Under the pieces are notes generated by a model. It made no database searches. It saw only the letters and a program-made list of their open reading frames with translations, and had not been told where the DNA came from. Shown one piece after another: positions 9,691 to 21,620 of a stretch of 57,881 nucleotides of DNA. The DNA is from Russula earlei (Eukaryota; Basidiomycota; Agaricomycetes; Russulales; Russulaceae): contig JAGFNK010000335.1 of assembly GCA_025769875.1 (NCBI GenBank), forward strand, positions 1-57,881, written 5' to 3'. Positions within the stretch are counted from its first letter, which is position 1. Every line of letters starts with the position of its first letter. The translations under genes were made by a program, and so were the position numbers.

Positions 9691-11589
9691 ATGCCAACCT
9701 CGTCCTCACTCGTTATTTCTGAGGATGATGAGTCTGCCTTGTGCGCACCAACCGACGGGTCCCAGACTACTTCACGTGTGATTGAGGTGCGTTGGCCAGC
9801 GGCAGGGCCCCGCGTCGCATAAAAACTTGAACTACTTTCTCAATAGGCTCAAGGACTCACTGTTCTCCCTGCATCGTCCTATGCATCGTTCCTCTCTAAA
9901 GTCGCCAAGGCTCGTAAACCCAGTCCCAGTATGTCAGCTTTCACCCGTCGACAGTCTAAGTGAGCCTTGTCATTCACGCAGTCCGCGGACTGTATCCTCT
10001 TGAACAAACGCCGGGCGTGATCTCCCTCCTCGCAGGAAAGCCCAACGCTGCGCTGTTCCCATTCATTAACGTCCAATTTACCGTACCCAACCTGGATAAT
10101 TCAGGACCAATGCTGCTTTCAGTAGACGAAGACTTACTCTCGATGGGCTTGCAGTATGCGCCGACAAATGGGATTCAGCCAATGGTAGAATGGCTGACCT
10201 TATTTCAAGAGCAAGAGCACCGGCGAGGTAGGGGAGAGGGATGGAGGGTCAGTGTAACGGCAGGATCGCAAGATGCAATATACAAAGTTCGTCCTACAAG
10301 TGCTAGTCGTCATTCATCAGTCCAACTGTATGTATTGCAGGCTATCCAAGCACTTGTTGATCCAGGCGATCCTGTCCTAATCGAGAAGCCCGTCTATGCG
10401 TACGTGGGAATTGAATATACGTGTTTATCTCGGACGAGTGATCCATCCAGCGGCGTGATCCCCATCTTCGAGACGCTACATTGTGAGATGATAGGTACTG
10501 TAGGGGTCCATGGATTCTTTCCCCCCCACGCTGAGTCCAGGTTACAGAGGTTGAGACCGACGTCGACGGACTCAAATCCCTATCTCTTCGGGAAATCCTC
10601 GAGAACTGGTCAACATCTAAGCCGAAACCCAAAGTCTTGTATACCGTCCCGGTGCGCATTAGCTATTCCCCTTTGTTATTTAATATCAATGACAGAAAAG
10701 TACGGATGCAACCCCACGGGAGCAACGACGGCGCTCACTCGCCGCAAAGAGGTTTTGGACCTCTCGAGAGAGCACAGTTTTCTTGTCTTGGAAGGTGGGC
10801 TCCATCTACGTTCTCATGTCATTTCCGAAACTAAAAGTTACGACAGATGATCCTTATTACTTCATGTACTTTGGCGCGCACTCACGCATCCCGTCATATT
10901 TTATGCTTGAAGCTCAGACTGGGGATCGTAGCGTCGGTCATGTGTTGCGTTTTGACAGCTTCAGCAAAATCCTCTCCGCCGGTATCCGTATTGGTTTTGT
11001 GACTGGGCCTGCGCCTTTACTCGACGCAATAGACAGACACGTATGTACCTTCAATCATTCCCTCACGCTCTCTGACGGAGCGCCTTGTAATCGCAGACGG
11101 CTACAGCTAATCTACAGCCGTCATCGTTCTCTCAGGCAATAATTCTCACCCTACTGCGTTCATGGGGGCGAGAGGGCTTACTTGCTCACATCCACACTGT
11201 CGCCAAGTTCTATCGAGAAAAACGCGATGTGTTCGAGGCAGCCATGCGACGGCACCTTCACGACCTCGCAGAATGGAATACCCCTGAGGCCGGAATGTTT
11301 TTTTGGCACGATCCTTTCTATTTCTGCTTGTGACTGTTGATAGCGACGCTCGGTTAGGTTCAAGCTCCTGCTCGGTGACGATGGCGACTCAGCGCGGCTC
11401 ATCCAAACTAAGGCTTTTGAGGGCGGTGTCCTTGCGCTGCCTGGCACTGTTTTCACCCCAAGTGGAGCACGTACGACTTATGTACGGGCGTCTTTTAGTC
11501 TGCTGGAGGAAGGGCAGGTGAATGAGGCTCTACGCCGACTGCGGGTAGTCATTTTGAAAGAAAGGGGGCTTACGGGTGGTTTCTCATAA
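9691..11589 (+). CDS. PLP-dependent aromatic / alpha-aminoadipate-type aminotransferase, 10 exons
   Basis: Class I/II aminotransferase of the fungal Aro8/kynurenine-aminoadipate group, which moves amino groups between aromatic or 2-aminoadipate substrates and 2-oxo acids. Model: 9691-9786, 9847-9928, 9982-10286, 10341-10399, 10451-10494, 10548-10651, 10701-10794, 10847-11040, 11097-11305, 11358-11589; 472 residues, normal for the family. Motifs: GLYPLEQTPGVISLLAGKPN, SVTAGSQDAIYK, N234-P-T-G, DDPYYFMYF (262-270), the PLP lysine K302 in DSFSKILSAGIRIGF, and the substrate Arg region TTYVRASFSLLEEG. Every exon joins in frame with 49-60 bp introns. The ninth intron (11306-11357) starts GC, not GT; without it the frame stops. 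The exact substrate cannot be told. No targeting signal is obvious. Confidence 0.93.
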
Positions 11590-11822
11590 TCATGAAGTCT
11601 ATCGTTACGAGGACCAAATGGACCAATCACAACGCTTTATAGGCATTTACCCGTTCCCAAAGAATTAAAGCCTCCATACAATAAATGTGACGGCAGAGAA
11701 AGATCATTTGAATAATTTAATTACACCTAAGTCTACTTAGTGGTCAGTATATTGGACATTAATTGTTCGCTAAGTATGTGGACTTCCGCTCCTGCCTGCG
11801 TGATTGTCCGTTCGTTCGTTTG
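11590..11822. other. Intergenic gap between aminotransferase and LRR gene
   Basis: 233 bp tail-to-head spacer. AATAAATG near 11680 may serve the upstream gene's poly(A) site. The downstream promoter must fit in what remains; no TATA box is evident. Confidence 0.45.
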
Positions 11823-14477
11823 ATGGCATCTTCTGGCAGCTCAAATCTCCCAAGACCCTCAAGGTCACGTTTACCTATTTCTGTTTCGAATACTGGTGCT
11901 CGTCTAGGAGCCATTCGTGACCAACCTACTGCTGGTACTACCTCTTGTCCCCACCTTGTAGGTTCTCCATCCACTCCCCGAGTGCCAAAAAACTCCGCAG
12001 TCCGGTCTCGCACCATAGTCGTCAATGCAAAATCCACACAGTCTCCCTCTGAGCAGGTGCCTGAGCGACTGCGAACCAAGTCCATCACCAAGTCACCACA
12101 CACCCGCTTAAAGCAGCCAGAACAAGCTACTCCCCCAAAGGTACCTGTGCTGAGCATGAAAGAGGCGATTGCACTCAAGCGCACAGAGGCTAAGAAAGTG
12201 TTGGCCGCACAAAGGGCATTCTCGGAACATGACGGGGCGATTGGTATGAGTATCGAGGACGCGTCGCCCACTACCCGCGAACCTGTAGTCGATGACGACG
12301 ATCTCGGAAGACTTTCCATACGTGAGATGATAGAACGTGCGCGAAGCTCAGGTGCGCATCAGAACTTTGCGGTTCATATGTATTCCACTAACTGCTCGGG
12401 ACACGTCCTCAAGGCTCACTCAACATAGCTTCACGCGATCTGCTGTGTCTCCCTTCTGCTTTATTCGAAATTCATCTCTCAGTAACCCCTGAAAAGCTCT
12501 CTAGGGTTCCAGATGAGCCAAATTTTCCAGAAAAGCACGGAAAGAAAGTCATATCCAACCCAACATTGTGGTATGAACAACAAGATCTGACGTTCATTCG
12601 GGCACGGAATAATCAGATCGTGGAACTTCAGCCGGAGATCTCTCTGTTTGGCTCCCTCAAAACCATCGACGTATGTATACCTTACCTACCCATTTAGCTG
12701 GCGTTTGATCAATAATATCTGTACAGCTTCAAAACAATCGCCTCGTGTCACTCCCTGAAAGTTTTGCCGATCTGTTGTGTCTTGTCAACCTTGACCTTTC
12801 CCACAACGCTCTGACCTCCCTTCCATCCCAAATTTTTTCGCTTCCTGCCCTCTTGGTTCTCGATCTGTCACACAACTCCCTTACTACCCTTCCGTTCAAC
12901 ATGCCATTTGATACTGTTTCAAAACTACCCAGACCAAGCCGGCGCTCCAGCGGGTTCTTCTCGGCTCCGGACGTCGTGAGGGCAACTCGTCCACTTCCCT
13001 GTCTTGCCTCCCTGGACGTCTCATATAATAAGATCGTCTCTTCAGCTGTTCACCACAATGCACTGCCCCAGGACCTGAGGACATTCAACCTCGCGAGAAA
13101 CCCTCTTGGTCACGTTGCGGAACTTTTGACCTCTTTAAGCACTCTCAGTCAGCTTGTGGATCTTCGCATGTCGGGGTGTACCATTGATGACACATCTTTT
13201 CCGGATAATCTCCTCTCCTCGTCCAATCGACCGGCATTCCCGAATTTATCTATCCTAGATCTAGAAGAGACGCTCGCTACGCAAGCCGCAGTTTCTCGGG
13301 CACTCTCTAACCTCACTCAGACAATTGATTTTGAAGCCTCCATTGCGGATGCACGTACCGTGCCAATTGGAACCGTCGCTGTAACCGTTGGAAAACGCAT
13401 TGCGCGTGAAGCATGGGAAATCGAGGCAGACCGCCATGTCCAGCGTCTCCGTGAGAAGCGGAGCGCAGTGATTTTGGGGGGTACACCCACCCAAGTACCG
13501 CTACAGTCCTTACCAGAGCCGTATGCGAAGGAGCGACGAGCTCCGGAGGTAGAACAAGATTTACTCTCCGAGGGGCCACAGCCCCCCTCTTTACCGGCGG
13601 AGGTCATACGACCTGCAGTGGGTACACCCACTACAGTCGCCCCTGACGCCATTACGTTGCTTAGGCGCTACTGGGAACCGCGCACGCACACGCTCACGCT
13701 TCCCCCTTCCGCCGGACGATCCCTACGCCGTACGGCTACTTTTGTTGAAAAGGAGGACGAGCTTCCGCGTGCTACCCTTCCCCTGACCCTAATCACGACT
13801 CAGTCATTCGCAGACACTTTACGCGTGCTTGAGCTACGCAGTCGGCGTGCAGAGCCTGTATTTATCTTGCCAGCATGCAACAGTCAGCCATTGTTACCGT
13901 GCCTGGAAACGCTCAATCTAGAAGGCTGTGCGCTTAGCGATGTAGTCCCCTGCTCCGGGGCCGTTGATGGAGGTACACTCGGTGTGCTTGCGCAGCTATT
14001 TCCTAGCCTGCGTAACCTCGAGCTTGCGTACAACAACCTTACTAGTGCTGCGGTGACACGTGGGGTGCTCGAGCAACTACTCTTCATGGATGATGGGGGA
14101 CGCGTGGGGCTACGACGTTTGGGGCTATGTGGAAATAAGATCGAAGAACTCAATGGGCTCTGTGAGCTCGCGCAGCTGATATTTGGTGTTAAGGCCTCAA
14201 GTTACGATGTAGAACGCCGCAGGAGGTGGACGCTGGAGGAGTTGGATGTTCGTGAAAACTCGATCATAGGGCTTCCCGGGGAGCTGGGGTTACTGCCTCT
14301 CGAATCGTTTTTAGTGGACGGTAATCTGTACGCCCTCTTTGCTTCCGATGTTGCGTTTGTATCTCCATTGACTGGCACAGATTCCGGGTTCCCCCGCGAC
14401 GCGTGTGGGAACGCGAAGGCACCAAGGGGTTGTTAATATGGCTGCTAGGACGGCTAGACACGCAGGGAAGTATTTGA
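11823..14477 (+). CDS. Leucine-rich repeat protein (LRRC40-like), 4 exons
   Basis: Model: 11823-12351, 12414-12670, 12727-14327, 14381-14477; introns of 62, 56 and 53 bp; 827 residues. The N-terminal 180 residues are basic, Ser/Thr/Pro-rich and probably disordered. LRRs start near residue 240 (LTFIRARNNQIVEL, LKTIDLQNNRLVSLP, LVNLDLSHNALTSLP, LLVLDLSHNSLTTLP). A low-complexity middle follows, then a second LRR block (LETLNLEGCAL, LRNLELAYNNLTS, LEELDVRENSIIGLP). The last exon gives a cap FRVPPRRVWEREGTKGLLIW as in LRRC40-type proteins; skipping the last intron would instead end the protein at 14436. LRRs bind proteins, so a scaffold role is inferred. An upstream ATG at 11763 is in frame but gives a less typical start. 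Confidence 0.9.
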
Positions 14478-14780
14478 AACCAAAGGACAAGTAGATATGT
14501 CTGCATGCTAGCCGGCATAGAGTTGGGCCAAGTGCTAAACCCATCGAGAAGATGGCAATGCTTGCTTACACTCACTTTGATTCTGATGCCCTTCTCATAA
14601 TGTTCCAGATGGTGGTGTGCTTGGGTGGGAGGTTTGGATGGTCATCATAGACCTGCTTGACCAGCTCAAAGTAATGAGTGACATTTCAGGCATGGAAGTT
14701 CAGTGCATGTTTGGGGATCCAGATTACTTGTGCCTATGCTACTAAGTCCAGTGTACTTAATGCCAGCCTTCCACTTCAGA
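14478..14780 (-). other. Decayed coding fragment of unknown type
   Basis: CpG content falls abruptly after 14480. On the minus strand one frame reads VTHYFELVKQVYDDHPNLPP and KHTTIWNIMRRASESK, which looks protein-like but is interrupted and unrecognised. Probably part of a mobile element. Confidence 0.35.
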
Positions 14781-14866
14781 CACATTCTGTTACTGACTGG
14801 TGGCAGCATTGCTGACAAATCTTTTCATGTGCAAGATGAGTGCAAGGAGTCAAGCAAGAACAGAAT

Positions 14867-16288
14867 TGTCATGAACCATTTTCCAGAGAGGGCCCTTGAA
14901 GGACCCTTCCTTATTAGAGGAAACCCAGCCTCTATGATGCCACCCTGTTCACATGAGCAAAAGGGGTGAGTAGAGGTGTCCACAATATCGTGCTTGCATT
15001 GTCGTGCAATTGATTCTAGGCACAATTGACATACAGCAAGCCTTACTTAGTGGCAACACTTCTAGCAATAAAAGACAGTATTAAAGGCTCCCTAAAGACC
15101 CTTCAGGACAACCTCAAGTGCCTTACATTAGATGCTAATAAAGATACTATAGGCCCTAGAACGTGTTATTAGAATAACTCTAATAACCTTAGAATGAACT
15201 ATAAGGCAATACTAAGGACCTTAATATGGATATTAGGGTCAACTCTATGGACCCTAATAGAACTATATAAGGGGCCTTATAGACAACACTATTCCACTGA
15301 CAAATTCCCCAAGTCCCCAAATGACCGGCCCTAAACTAACTAATAGTAAATGAATCAGGTGCTTTGCATGTGCACTAAGCAGTGAACACATGGAGACTAA
15401 AAGCCCTTACTCATCAATATGGGCCTTCTTACTCAGCAGCTTACTGAGCACAACTGAGCATGGTCACTAAGCATGTTCTGACTTCTTACTCATCTGTCAA
15501 TTGTGCTTGATAACAAGGTTACAACTTGTTCTCTATTTAGCAGTTCCCTTGTAGTATATAAGCACTCAATAAAGTAGTGGACAGTCTTCAGACTGTCCAT
15601 TTGATTTGTGGCACTCTATTACTAAGGGTACTTCTTTGTGACCACCCTATCTAGTACATCCTGTATTAAGATTTGTTCAATCTTAATTTCTGCTCTAACA
15701 ATAGAGTTGCTTGATATAGTTCAAGCACTAGACTTTGAATCCTTTGATATTATCTCAGGTAGAGTGAATGGAAGAGATAAGAGGGGCCTCTATTGCTTAG
15801 AGCAGTTACTTTGTTGAGAGAGTGAGAATTGTGTAGAATTCAATGAGTAAGTCGAGCATAAGGCTCAACTCCTGATACATCAGTGTATTTATACCGTATC
15901 TCCATAACAGCTGATCCAATTTGTATGAAACTTGGGAAGCACGTAGCATGAGTCAACCTTTCCTAGTATCTGTCATCAATCCAGTAAGCAATCACTAAGC
16001 ATCAGTCATTGTGTCAGTCAGCAATAGCAAAGCATCAGTCAGCCAATCAGTAAGCAGAAAAGAGTAAGCAAACATAGATAAACAGTCAGTCATGAATGCA
16101 AGTCAAATCCTAACATCCTAGCCCTCTCCTTCCATGATCACCTCATACAGCCTGTACCAATTCCTCTCTGGTACTTGCTACTTGTTTGGACCATGCTCTT
16201 CACCAACTTCATCCTAGAACTCAGTTGACTCATCTCCAAGTTACTCCCTTGCTCTTGAACTGGATTGTTCAACAGTAAGTTCCTGACA
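14867..16288 (+). repeat. R1 solo LTR with target duplication AGAAT, itself split by R4
   Basis: Starts TGTCATGAACC and ends TCCTGACA, flanked by AGAAT at 14862-14866 and 16289-16293. After removing the R4 copy (15662-16115) it is about 968 bp, matching the other R1 copies. TATATAA near 15554, AATAAAG near 15568 and a hairpin at 15579-15598 show the sense strand is +. No internal region adjoins, so it is a solo LTR. Confidence 0.9.
15662..16115 (-). repeat. R4 LTR inserted in R1
   Basis: Begins TGTATTAAG and ends AATCCTAACA, the reverse complement of the R4 copy at 23242-23776. The left flank is CATCC; at the right the LTR's terminal CA merges with CATCC, so the duplication appears two bases short. 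The minus-strand hairpin GAGCATAAGGCTC-type and TATA-like TATTTATAC agree with minus sense. Confidence 0.8.
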
Positions 16289-16480
16289 AGAATGTTCTCA
16301 TAAAGTTTGGGAATCTTGGATAAGATACAGCCAAAGCAAGTATGTTCTACAGAGAGGGAAAGTAGAAAAGTTGTCTTCACATCCAGAAGACAGAGGTCTG
16401 GAAGAAGTTTCAGACAATGAGCTTGAAGGCTTGCAAGCACACAAGATCTCAGGCAAGAATCTTGTCCCCAATCAAAAGTA

Positions 16481-16834
16481 GTGTTTAAAGCTCTGACTTG
16501 TCAAACCAGAAAAAGACAAAAACTGGACTGGACCCAACTCAAAAGGACCAGACCATTAGTTGTGGTTCATCAATATCTCTGGTGCAACCAGTTGCAGTCA
16601 CTTACAATTGAAATGTTGTTGGATCTGCCAGAAACTGGTGGTAACCAGTGCAGAACCAGTCTTCTTGAAATACATTGTGAATTTCTACATGCTTTTGTCT
16701 CTCATCTCTCATCCCATTCCTTTCCTTCCCACTGATTATAACCAACCAGTACAACTACTTGTACATTTGCATAAAGTGGGACAGGTCTACTTCCCATGAC
16801 CATCACAACAACAACAACAACAACAACAACAACC

Positions 16835-16868
<34 letters not shown>

Positions 16869-17062
16869 CATCATCATCACTCTGTCCATCCACACCAACA
16901 ACCCAACCACCACACAAACCAATGAACACAACACATGCATCCCAAATGACACCACTCATAGTTTAGGCTAGGTGTGATGATCCTTCCCTGCAGGAGATGC
17001 AAGCAGGGGTCCTAAGACAGCTGGCCAAATTATGGAACTCACTTGAGCAGATGGAGCATTTC
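16481..17062. other. CpG-poor repeat-derived sequence, no gene
   Basis: No protein-like frame. Contains repeated CCAGTTGCAG/AACCAGT words near 16580-16660 and the CAA microsatellite. Probably the remainder of the retroelement internal region that follows on the minus strand of the LTR at 17513. Confidence 0.45.
16806..16868 (+). repeat. (CAA)n microsatellite
   Basis: About 20 CAA units with one ACC interruption near 16833, followed by TCATCATCA. Confidence 0.97.
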
Positions 17063-17512
17063 TCAACTCCAGTACAGGTTTCCTGAATATGACCAAATTG
17101 CTTTAACACACCTGATTGGAATTCTAAGGTATTTGCAAGCATTAGTCAAGTGGTCTTCAACATGGATGCAGCCTGTGAGTAGATGGTTGGCTGCTTCCAG
17201 GCTGGAGCAGGTAACCTTAAGGGTGGCCATGAATTGACCAGGGGATCTTTTCTCCAGGCATTTACACCAGGAGGCAGATGCAATTGAGCCAGTTGGAAGG
17301 TCATTATCTTGCTCTATGTTGTGCAAGTGTTCACTTATGCAAGGATCAAATTGACCTTGAGAGGGAATGAAATGGAAAATTACAGAAAAGGTACAGGGGC
17401 AAAGCCATGCCTTCAGGCTGATGACTGCTAACAAGAGTGGGTTTTTCTTGCAGATATTGACATAGCTGGTTTTGGAGTCTGATGAGTTGAGCTCAAGCAG
17501 AAGAGCTGGTCT
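17063..17512 (-). pseudogene. Gag-like or unknown retroelement frame after the R3-long LTR
   Basis: On the minus strand, directly inside the LTR that ends at 17513, an open frame of about 150 codons runs to a stop at 17063 (for example DNDLPTGSIASASWCKCLEK and HLLTGCIHVEDHLTNACKYL). Its position next to a minus-sense LTR suggests the start of the internal region. I recognise no domain, and later codons contain stops. Confidence 0.4.
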
Positions 17513-17691
17513 TGTTGAGATTATCATTAATCAGGTGTCACCAACTGGGGGCAGTGTCGCTGACTAATTGGTTCACATGCAAGATGTGCGCACTGAGTCG
17601 AGTGGGAACGAAGAGTTCTCATGAGATTCGGGGATCTTGGTGATGACAATGCCAAGGCAATTGTGTACCACAGAGAGGAAAGGTAGATGAT

Positions 17692-17885
17692 TAGTCTCGG
17701 TTCCAGACATTTCTATCTCGGATGGGAGAATCCAAGGGAGGTTGAATCGGAGTGCGAAAAATAGATGAAACTATTCGAGATAGAACGTCTGGTGACTTTC
17801 ATATGGGTGGGTGTGGGTAACTGATCATGTGACTTTGTCGCCTACTATCCACATACTTGTATATTGACGCGTACCTGTGCATACA
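17692..17885 (+). repeat. Left TIR of the MULE-like element
   Basis: Inverted match to 19080-19263, including GAGATAGAACGTCTGGTGAC and GGGTAACTGATCATGTGAC. Confidence 0.9.
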
Positions 17886-18169
17886 GCCTGCCGCTTGCAA
17901 TGTCCACTGTCCCTTCTGACGGTGACACTTCAGATTCTGACCACAAAGCACATGAGGATGCTGCACCTGAACGAGCCCCGAAATCTGACCCACACATCCG
18001 ACAAACTGACTGATGTCGACAATTTCTGGAGGATACTGGCAACATTTCTGACTGCGTGCTACAGGTTCTAATTCCTGGACGGCTCTAGCAACATTTCTAA
18101 TTGTGTGCTACAGGTTCTTGATCTGACGGATAAGCTACACCTCAATCTTCCTTTGTTTCTTTGGGCAAT

Positions 18170-18870
18170 CAGTAGCTTTGATCCAAGGGTGGGTAGGGAC
18201 AGGAAGGAACTGAGAGCAAGGTCGTGCTCCGGGACACAATGCTTAGATGTGTCGGACCTGAGTGCAAGAGGGGATGTGTGGACGACGTGATTCAATTTCC
18301 TGAGCTAAATCTGTTACATTTGAGATGGTAATTACTTGTTTCTATATACAAAGGTGTCCTGTTCCTCCGACTTCGAGTCCGCGAGCGTGGGGCAGTGCGG
18401 CGATGATGTAGGGGCGAGACGCTGTGGGTAGCGAGCCCTCCGGTAAGGCGATGATGACGACGTGTGTGCGTCATTTGGGTCTTGTGCGTAGACGTGTGGT
18501 GGAGGCGAGGGCAATGCTTGAGAGTCGGTCCCAGAGGGGCGAGAACATAAACACAAGGAAGGGGGGAAAGCATGAGATGGATAAAGGAGACTAGTGGCGC
18601 AGGGGATAGATGTAGGCAAGAGAGTGCGAGGCATTGGGTGGCGAGGCAAGTGATGTCGACGGCGATCAACTTGAGCCGTTGTTGCAGTTCCCGGGCACGG
18701 AGTGGGGAACGAAGTGATGACGTCGAGAGGGGAACACAAGAAGGAGAGAGAAAGATGAAAGAGAGGGAAGGAGGACATGTGGGCAATGGATGCGCAGGAG
18801 GGGGCGAGTGCAAGTCATGTGAGTTTCCCGGCCAGCGGGCTCACACACCTTACAGCATGTAACAATTTCA
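18170..18870. repeat. Filler block shared with the long-TIR Tc1-like element
   Basis: Colinear with 26130-26975: TTGATCCAAGGGTGGGTAGG, GGCAATGCTTGAGAG, GTGAGTTTCCCGGCCAGCGG and CACCTTACAG recur in the same order and orientation. Minus strand pyrimidine-rich. No recognised protein. Confidence 0.75.
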
Positions 18871-19079
18871 CCACGCGAACACATTTCTAACTGCTGGGAG
18901 GATGATATGGAATAAAAGAGAGAGGGGGATATCCTTGAACTGGATATGCTGCACCATATTGCACAGGATGAGGGTAATATTGAATAGAATAGTGGATTGT
19001 CAGCTGAGGCACAGTTTGACGACTGGGACTCAGAGCTGGATATATGGGATGGTCCAAGTCCAACATGATCCTATGAGTA

Positions 19080-19263
19080 GAAATGTACGCGTCAATATAC
19101 CACATAGATAGGATGCAACAAGGTCACATGATCAGTTACCCACGCCCACCCATACGAAAGTCACCAGACGTTCTATCTCAAACAGTTTCATCTATTTTTT
19201 GCACTCCGATTCAACCTCCCTCGGATTCTCCCGTCCGAGATAGAACATCTGGAACCGAGACTA
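19080..19263 (-). repeat. Right TIR of the MULE-like element
   Basis: Reverse complement of 17692-17885. Confidence 0.9.
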
Positions 19264-20067
19264 GTAGATGATAAGTCTTCGTGTTTGAAGACTTAGAGGA
19301 ATGAGAGGTCTTTCGAGACAACTGCTTGATTGCTTGCAAGCCTACAAGTTCCGAAGCAGGAATCCAGTGATATTCACAGGAGAACAAGCTTAAGGCTTGT
19401 TCTCATCGAATGGCAGTCTTATATACATGTGAAGTACTATATCAAATAGTATTCATGAGATAGTGGTGAGGTGATCGTACTGGAACACGTGGGAAACGTC
19501 TGGTACACACGAGACTGTAAGAGTGTCATAGGGCATGTGGGAAACTCGAGACATGTCTGGGTAGGCTTATCCAGTTGCCGGTCTGGTGTGAATTACCAGT
19601 TCTTGTGACATCAGGTGTGTTACCACCCTGGGATGTTGTGATGTAATCACAGCCCAGACACCTTGATGTGTTGGTTACATGGACTGGGCAACACTGGGCT
19701 CAGGCACATTGACATGCCAGATCATGTGGACCAGCTCAGCTCATACACTGAGATCAGTTAATTGATGACAATTGGTAGCTAATAACAACTGATCCTTGTA
19801 TGATCGTTGTTACAGATTGATGGTAGTTACTTGCAGTGTACTTAGGGATGCTCTGGAGTACTTAAGTGCATTGCATTTCAATAGATCACTTCAGTCTTGT
19901 CTTACACAATACTGAAGTGAGTACTTACTGTTTCCTATCTTATCTAGCACATCTAATCACATGTTGTAGATATCTTTTGATAGGTATTACTGAATTATAG
20001 TCTATCTTTTGATAGATCTTAAGGATCTTATCACTGTTATCATAACCTGCGCCCATCTGCTTCAACA

Positions 20068-21620
20068 CATACAAGCTCATCATTCTCCCTTGATATATAT
20101 CTCCCTTATTCAAGAGCCTCTGTTAATCAGAACAACACCCTACTCCCTTGGTCCATGGAGCCAAAGGATTGACATGTGCACATGTTTATCACATGTCAGG
20201 GAGTACTAATTTATCTTCATTGATCCAGCAACAACTGCTCCATTAGCCCAGATTGGCAATTTGCAATTACCTAACATTTACACATGGCACCCTTGCATAT
20301 TTTTACATTCCCTCCTCAATCTGAATCACTCGCTTGGTCATCTTGCTTACTGGCCATTACCCCACATCATGAATAATTATCATGCATCACATTACCAACC
20401 TATGATAGCCCTCTGGTGACACCACTTGCATTTGGGACACTGAGGAAGAGTTTCTATTTAGGCACAATCTTGAAATATACATTCAGAAAGGTCACATTGG
20501 CAGTAACAAAAATGCCATCAAATTGTATACTTGCAAGCTCAAGTGGGAGGAACACAAATGCACATACAGCAGTGTTGTATCAAATGTCAGCATTCATATT
20601 CATTTGGTAGCCCTCTCAGGCACATCCCTATGACACACATCCAATGTTCCCATGATTGCAAACATCAAATGATGCAAGGATCACACTCCAAATATCATTA
20701 TTCTCTCATATTGAATCTCCATTTCATTTTTACATTAATTAAGGCATTATCTGATGCTTACTTGGCTGTTGCATTGACAATTCTGGCCTCTGGTGCTCCA
20801 ATAGACCTTTCCCCACATGATCCAGGTACAGATCTCCAATAAAGAAGGTCATCGGGCCAGCACCTCTGCCTCCCTTAACATAGTCACTCTGGTAAAAATA
20901 CATGACAATATGTTCAAAATAAAGTGTTTTTATTGAATTAATTTAGACACACAGTCTGGACTACCAGAAGAGGAGGAGTAGGTGATGAAAGACAGAAGGT
21001 GTTATGGCATTGTGGCCATTAGAGTGTTAGCTTGAGGTTCAGTCCCTGTGACTTGGTTCAAGGGTTCAGTGGGGCCAGCTCAAGAAGACCAGATCAAGAA
21101 GGTTTTAGGGTCTCAAGACTCAGTCAGACAATGACTCAGCCTGCAGACAGAGTTGATCTTCTGGTTTCACAGAAGAGGAGGATGATGAGAGAGAAGCAGA
21201 GGAGGAAGAGGAACACAAAGGTTCCTTGTGATGAGCTCAAGTCAAGCAGAGTGTAGGCCAGCACAAGCAAGTTGTGCTTTGAGAGAGGATATAGGGCAAG
21301 GGATGCAACAGAGAATGGGATAAAGCTAAGATTGGGGCATTCCCCAGCTTCTACAGGCACAAATACTGTATCTAGTGAGGCTGTACAGTACTATATGTGG
21401 AACAATAGATAATATTAAACCAGTAGCAAAAAGAGCTTGAACAATAGATGAAACATAACAAGTGAAACAATAAGGGACCATCAGCATCAAGGGATGAAAT
21501 GGTAACCAAGGGGACAAGGGTGAAAGTAGAGCACAATAACAAGAAATCAAAAAGGTTAGTGATGAACCAACAGAAGTGTAGATCATAACATCATGCCCCC
21601 CTCATGCTTAGTTCTCCAAA
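20068..21620. other. Decayed retroelement sequence without a readable gene
   Basis: CpG-poor; every frame is short and stop-rich. It lies downstream (in minus sense) of the split gag gene, where pol would be expected, but I recognise no protease, integrase or RT motif. A run of GA-rich sequence (21165-21215) is low complexity. Confidence 0.5.

Larger units (their letters stand above)
14781..16480 (-). repeat. R3-long LTR fragment split by an R1 LTR
   Basis: 14781-14866 and 16289-about 16480 align in order with 17535-17616 and 17617-17691/19273-19370 (CAAGATGAGTGCA...; GTTCTCATAAAGTTTGGGA...). The R1 LTR at 14867-16288 interrupts it with a 5-bp duplication. Strongly CpG-poor and diverged. Confidence 0.72.
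17692..19263. mobile_element. Long-TIR DNA element with 9-bp target duplication (MULE-like)
   Basis: 1,572 bp, bounded by about 190-bp inverted repeats (17692-about 17885; about 19080-19263) that begin TAGTCTCGGTTCCAGA and differ at only about one base in ten. The flanks are GTAGATGAT at 17683-17691 and 19264-19272: a perfect 9-bp direct repeat. Long TIRs with 9-bp duplications are the signature of Mutator-like elements. The copy at 3019-3438 shows the same LTR without the insert. The interior has no transposase; a short open frame starts at ATG 17899. It is non-autonomous. Confidence 0.88.
17513..20067 (-). repeat. R3-long LTR (about 970 bp) carrying a nested long-TIR element
   Basis: Outer ends TGTTGAGATTATCATT and TTCAACA. 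The part 19604-20067 matches the 521-bp R3 solo LTR at 52760-53280 in reverse complement; 17513-17691 plus 19273-19603 is extra sequence shared with 3019-3438 and 14781-16480. Hairpins: GAGAACAAGC/GCTTGTTCTC near 19390 and CACTTCAGT/ACTGAAGTG at 19887-19919. No 5-bp duplication is seen at 17508-17512 versus 20068-20072, so this may be one LTR of a larger element (internal region on the minus strand at 17512 downward). Confidence 0.78.

Noticed and set aside
17899..18011. Short open frame MSTVPSDGDTSDSDHK in the MULE-like element
   Set aside because: Only 37 codons, no domain; it could be a transposase scrap but this cannot be supported.
21326..21586. Minus-strand hydrophobic open frame as a membrane protein
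   Set aside because: Lies in decayed retroelement DNA; hydrophobicity comes from T-rich sequence and no start context or homologous pattern supports it.
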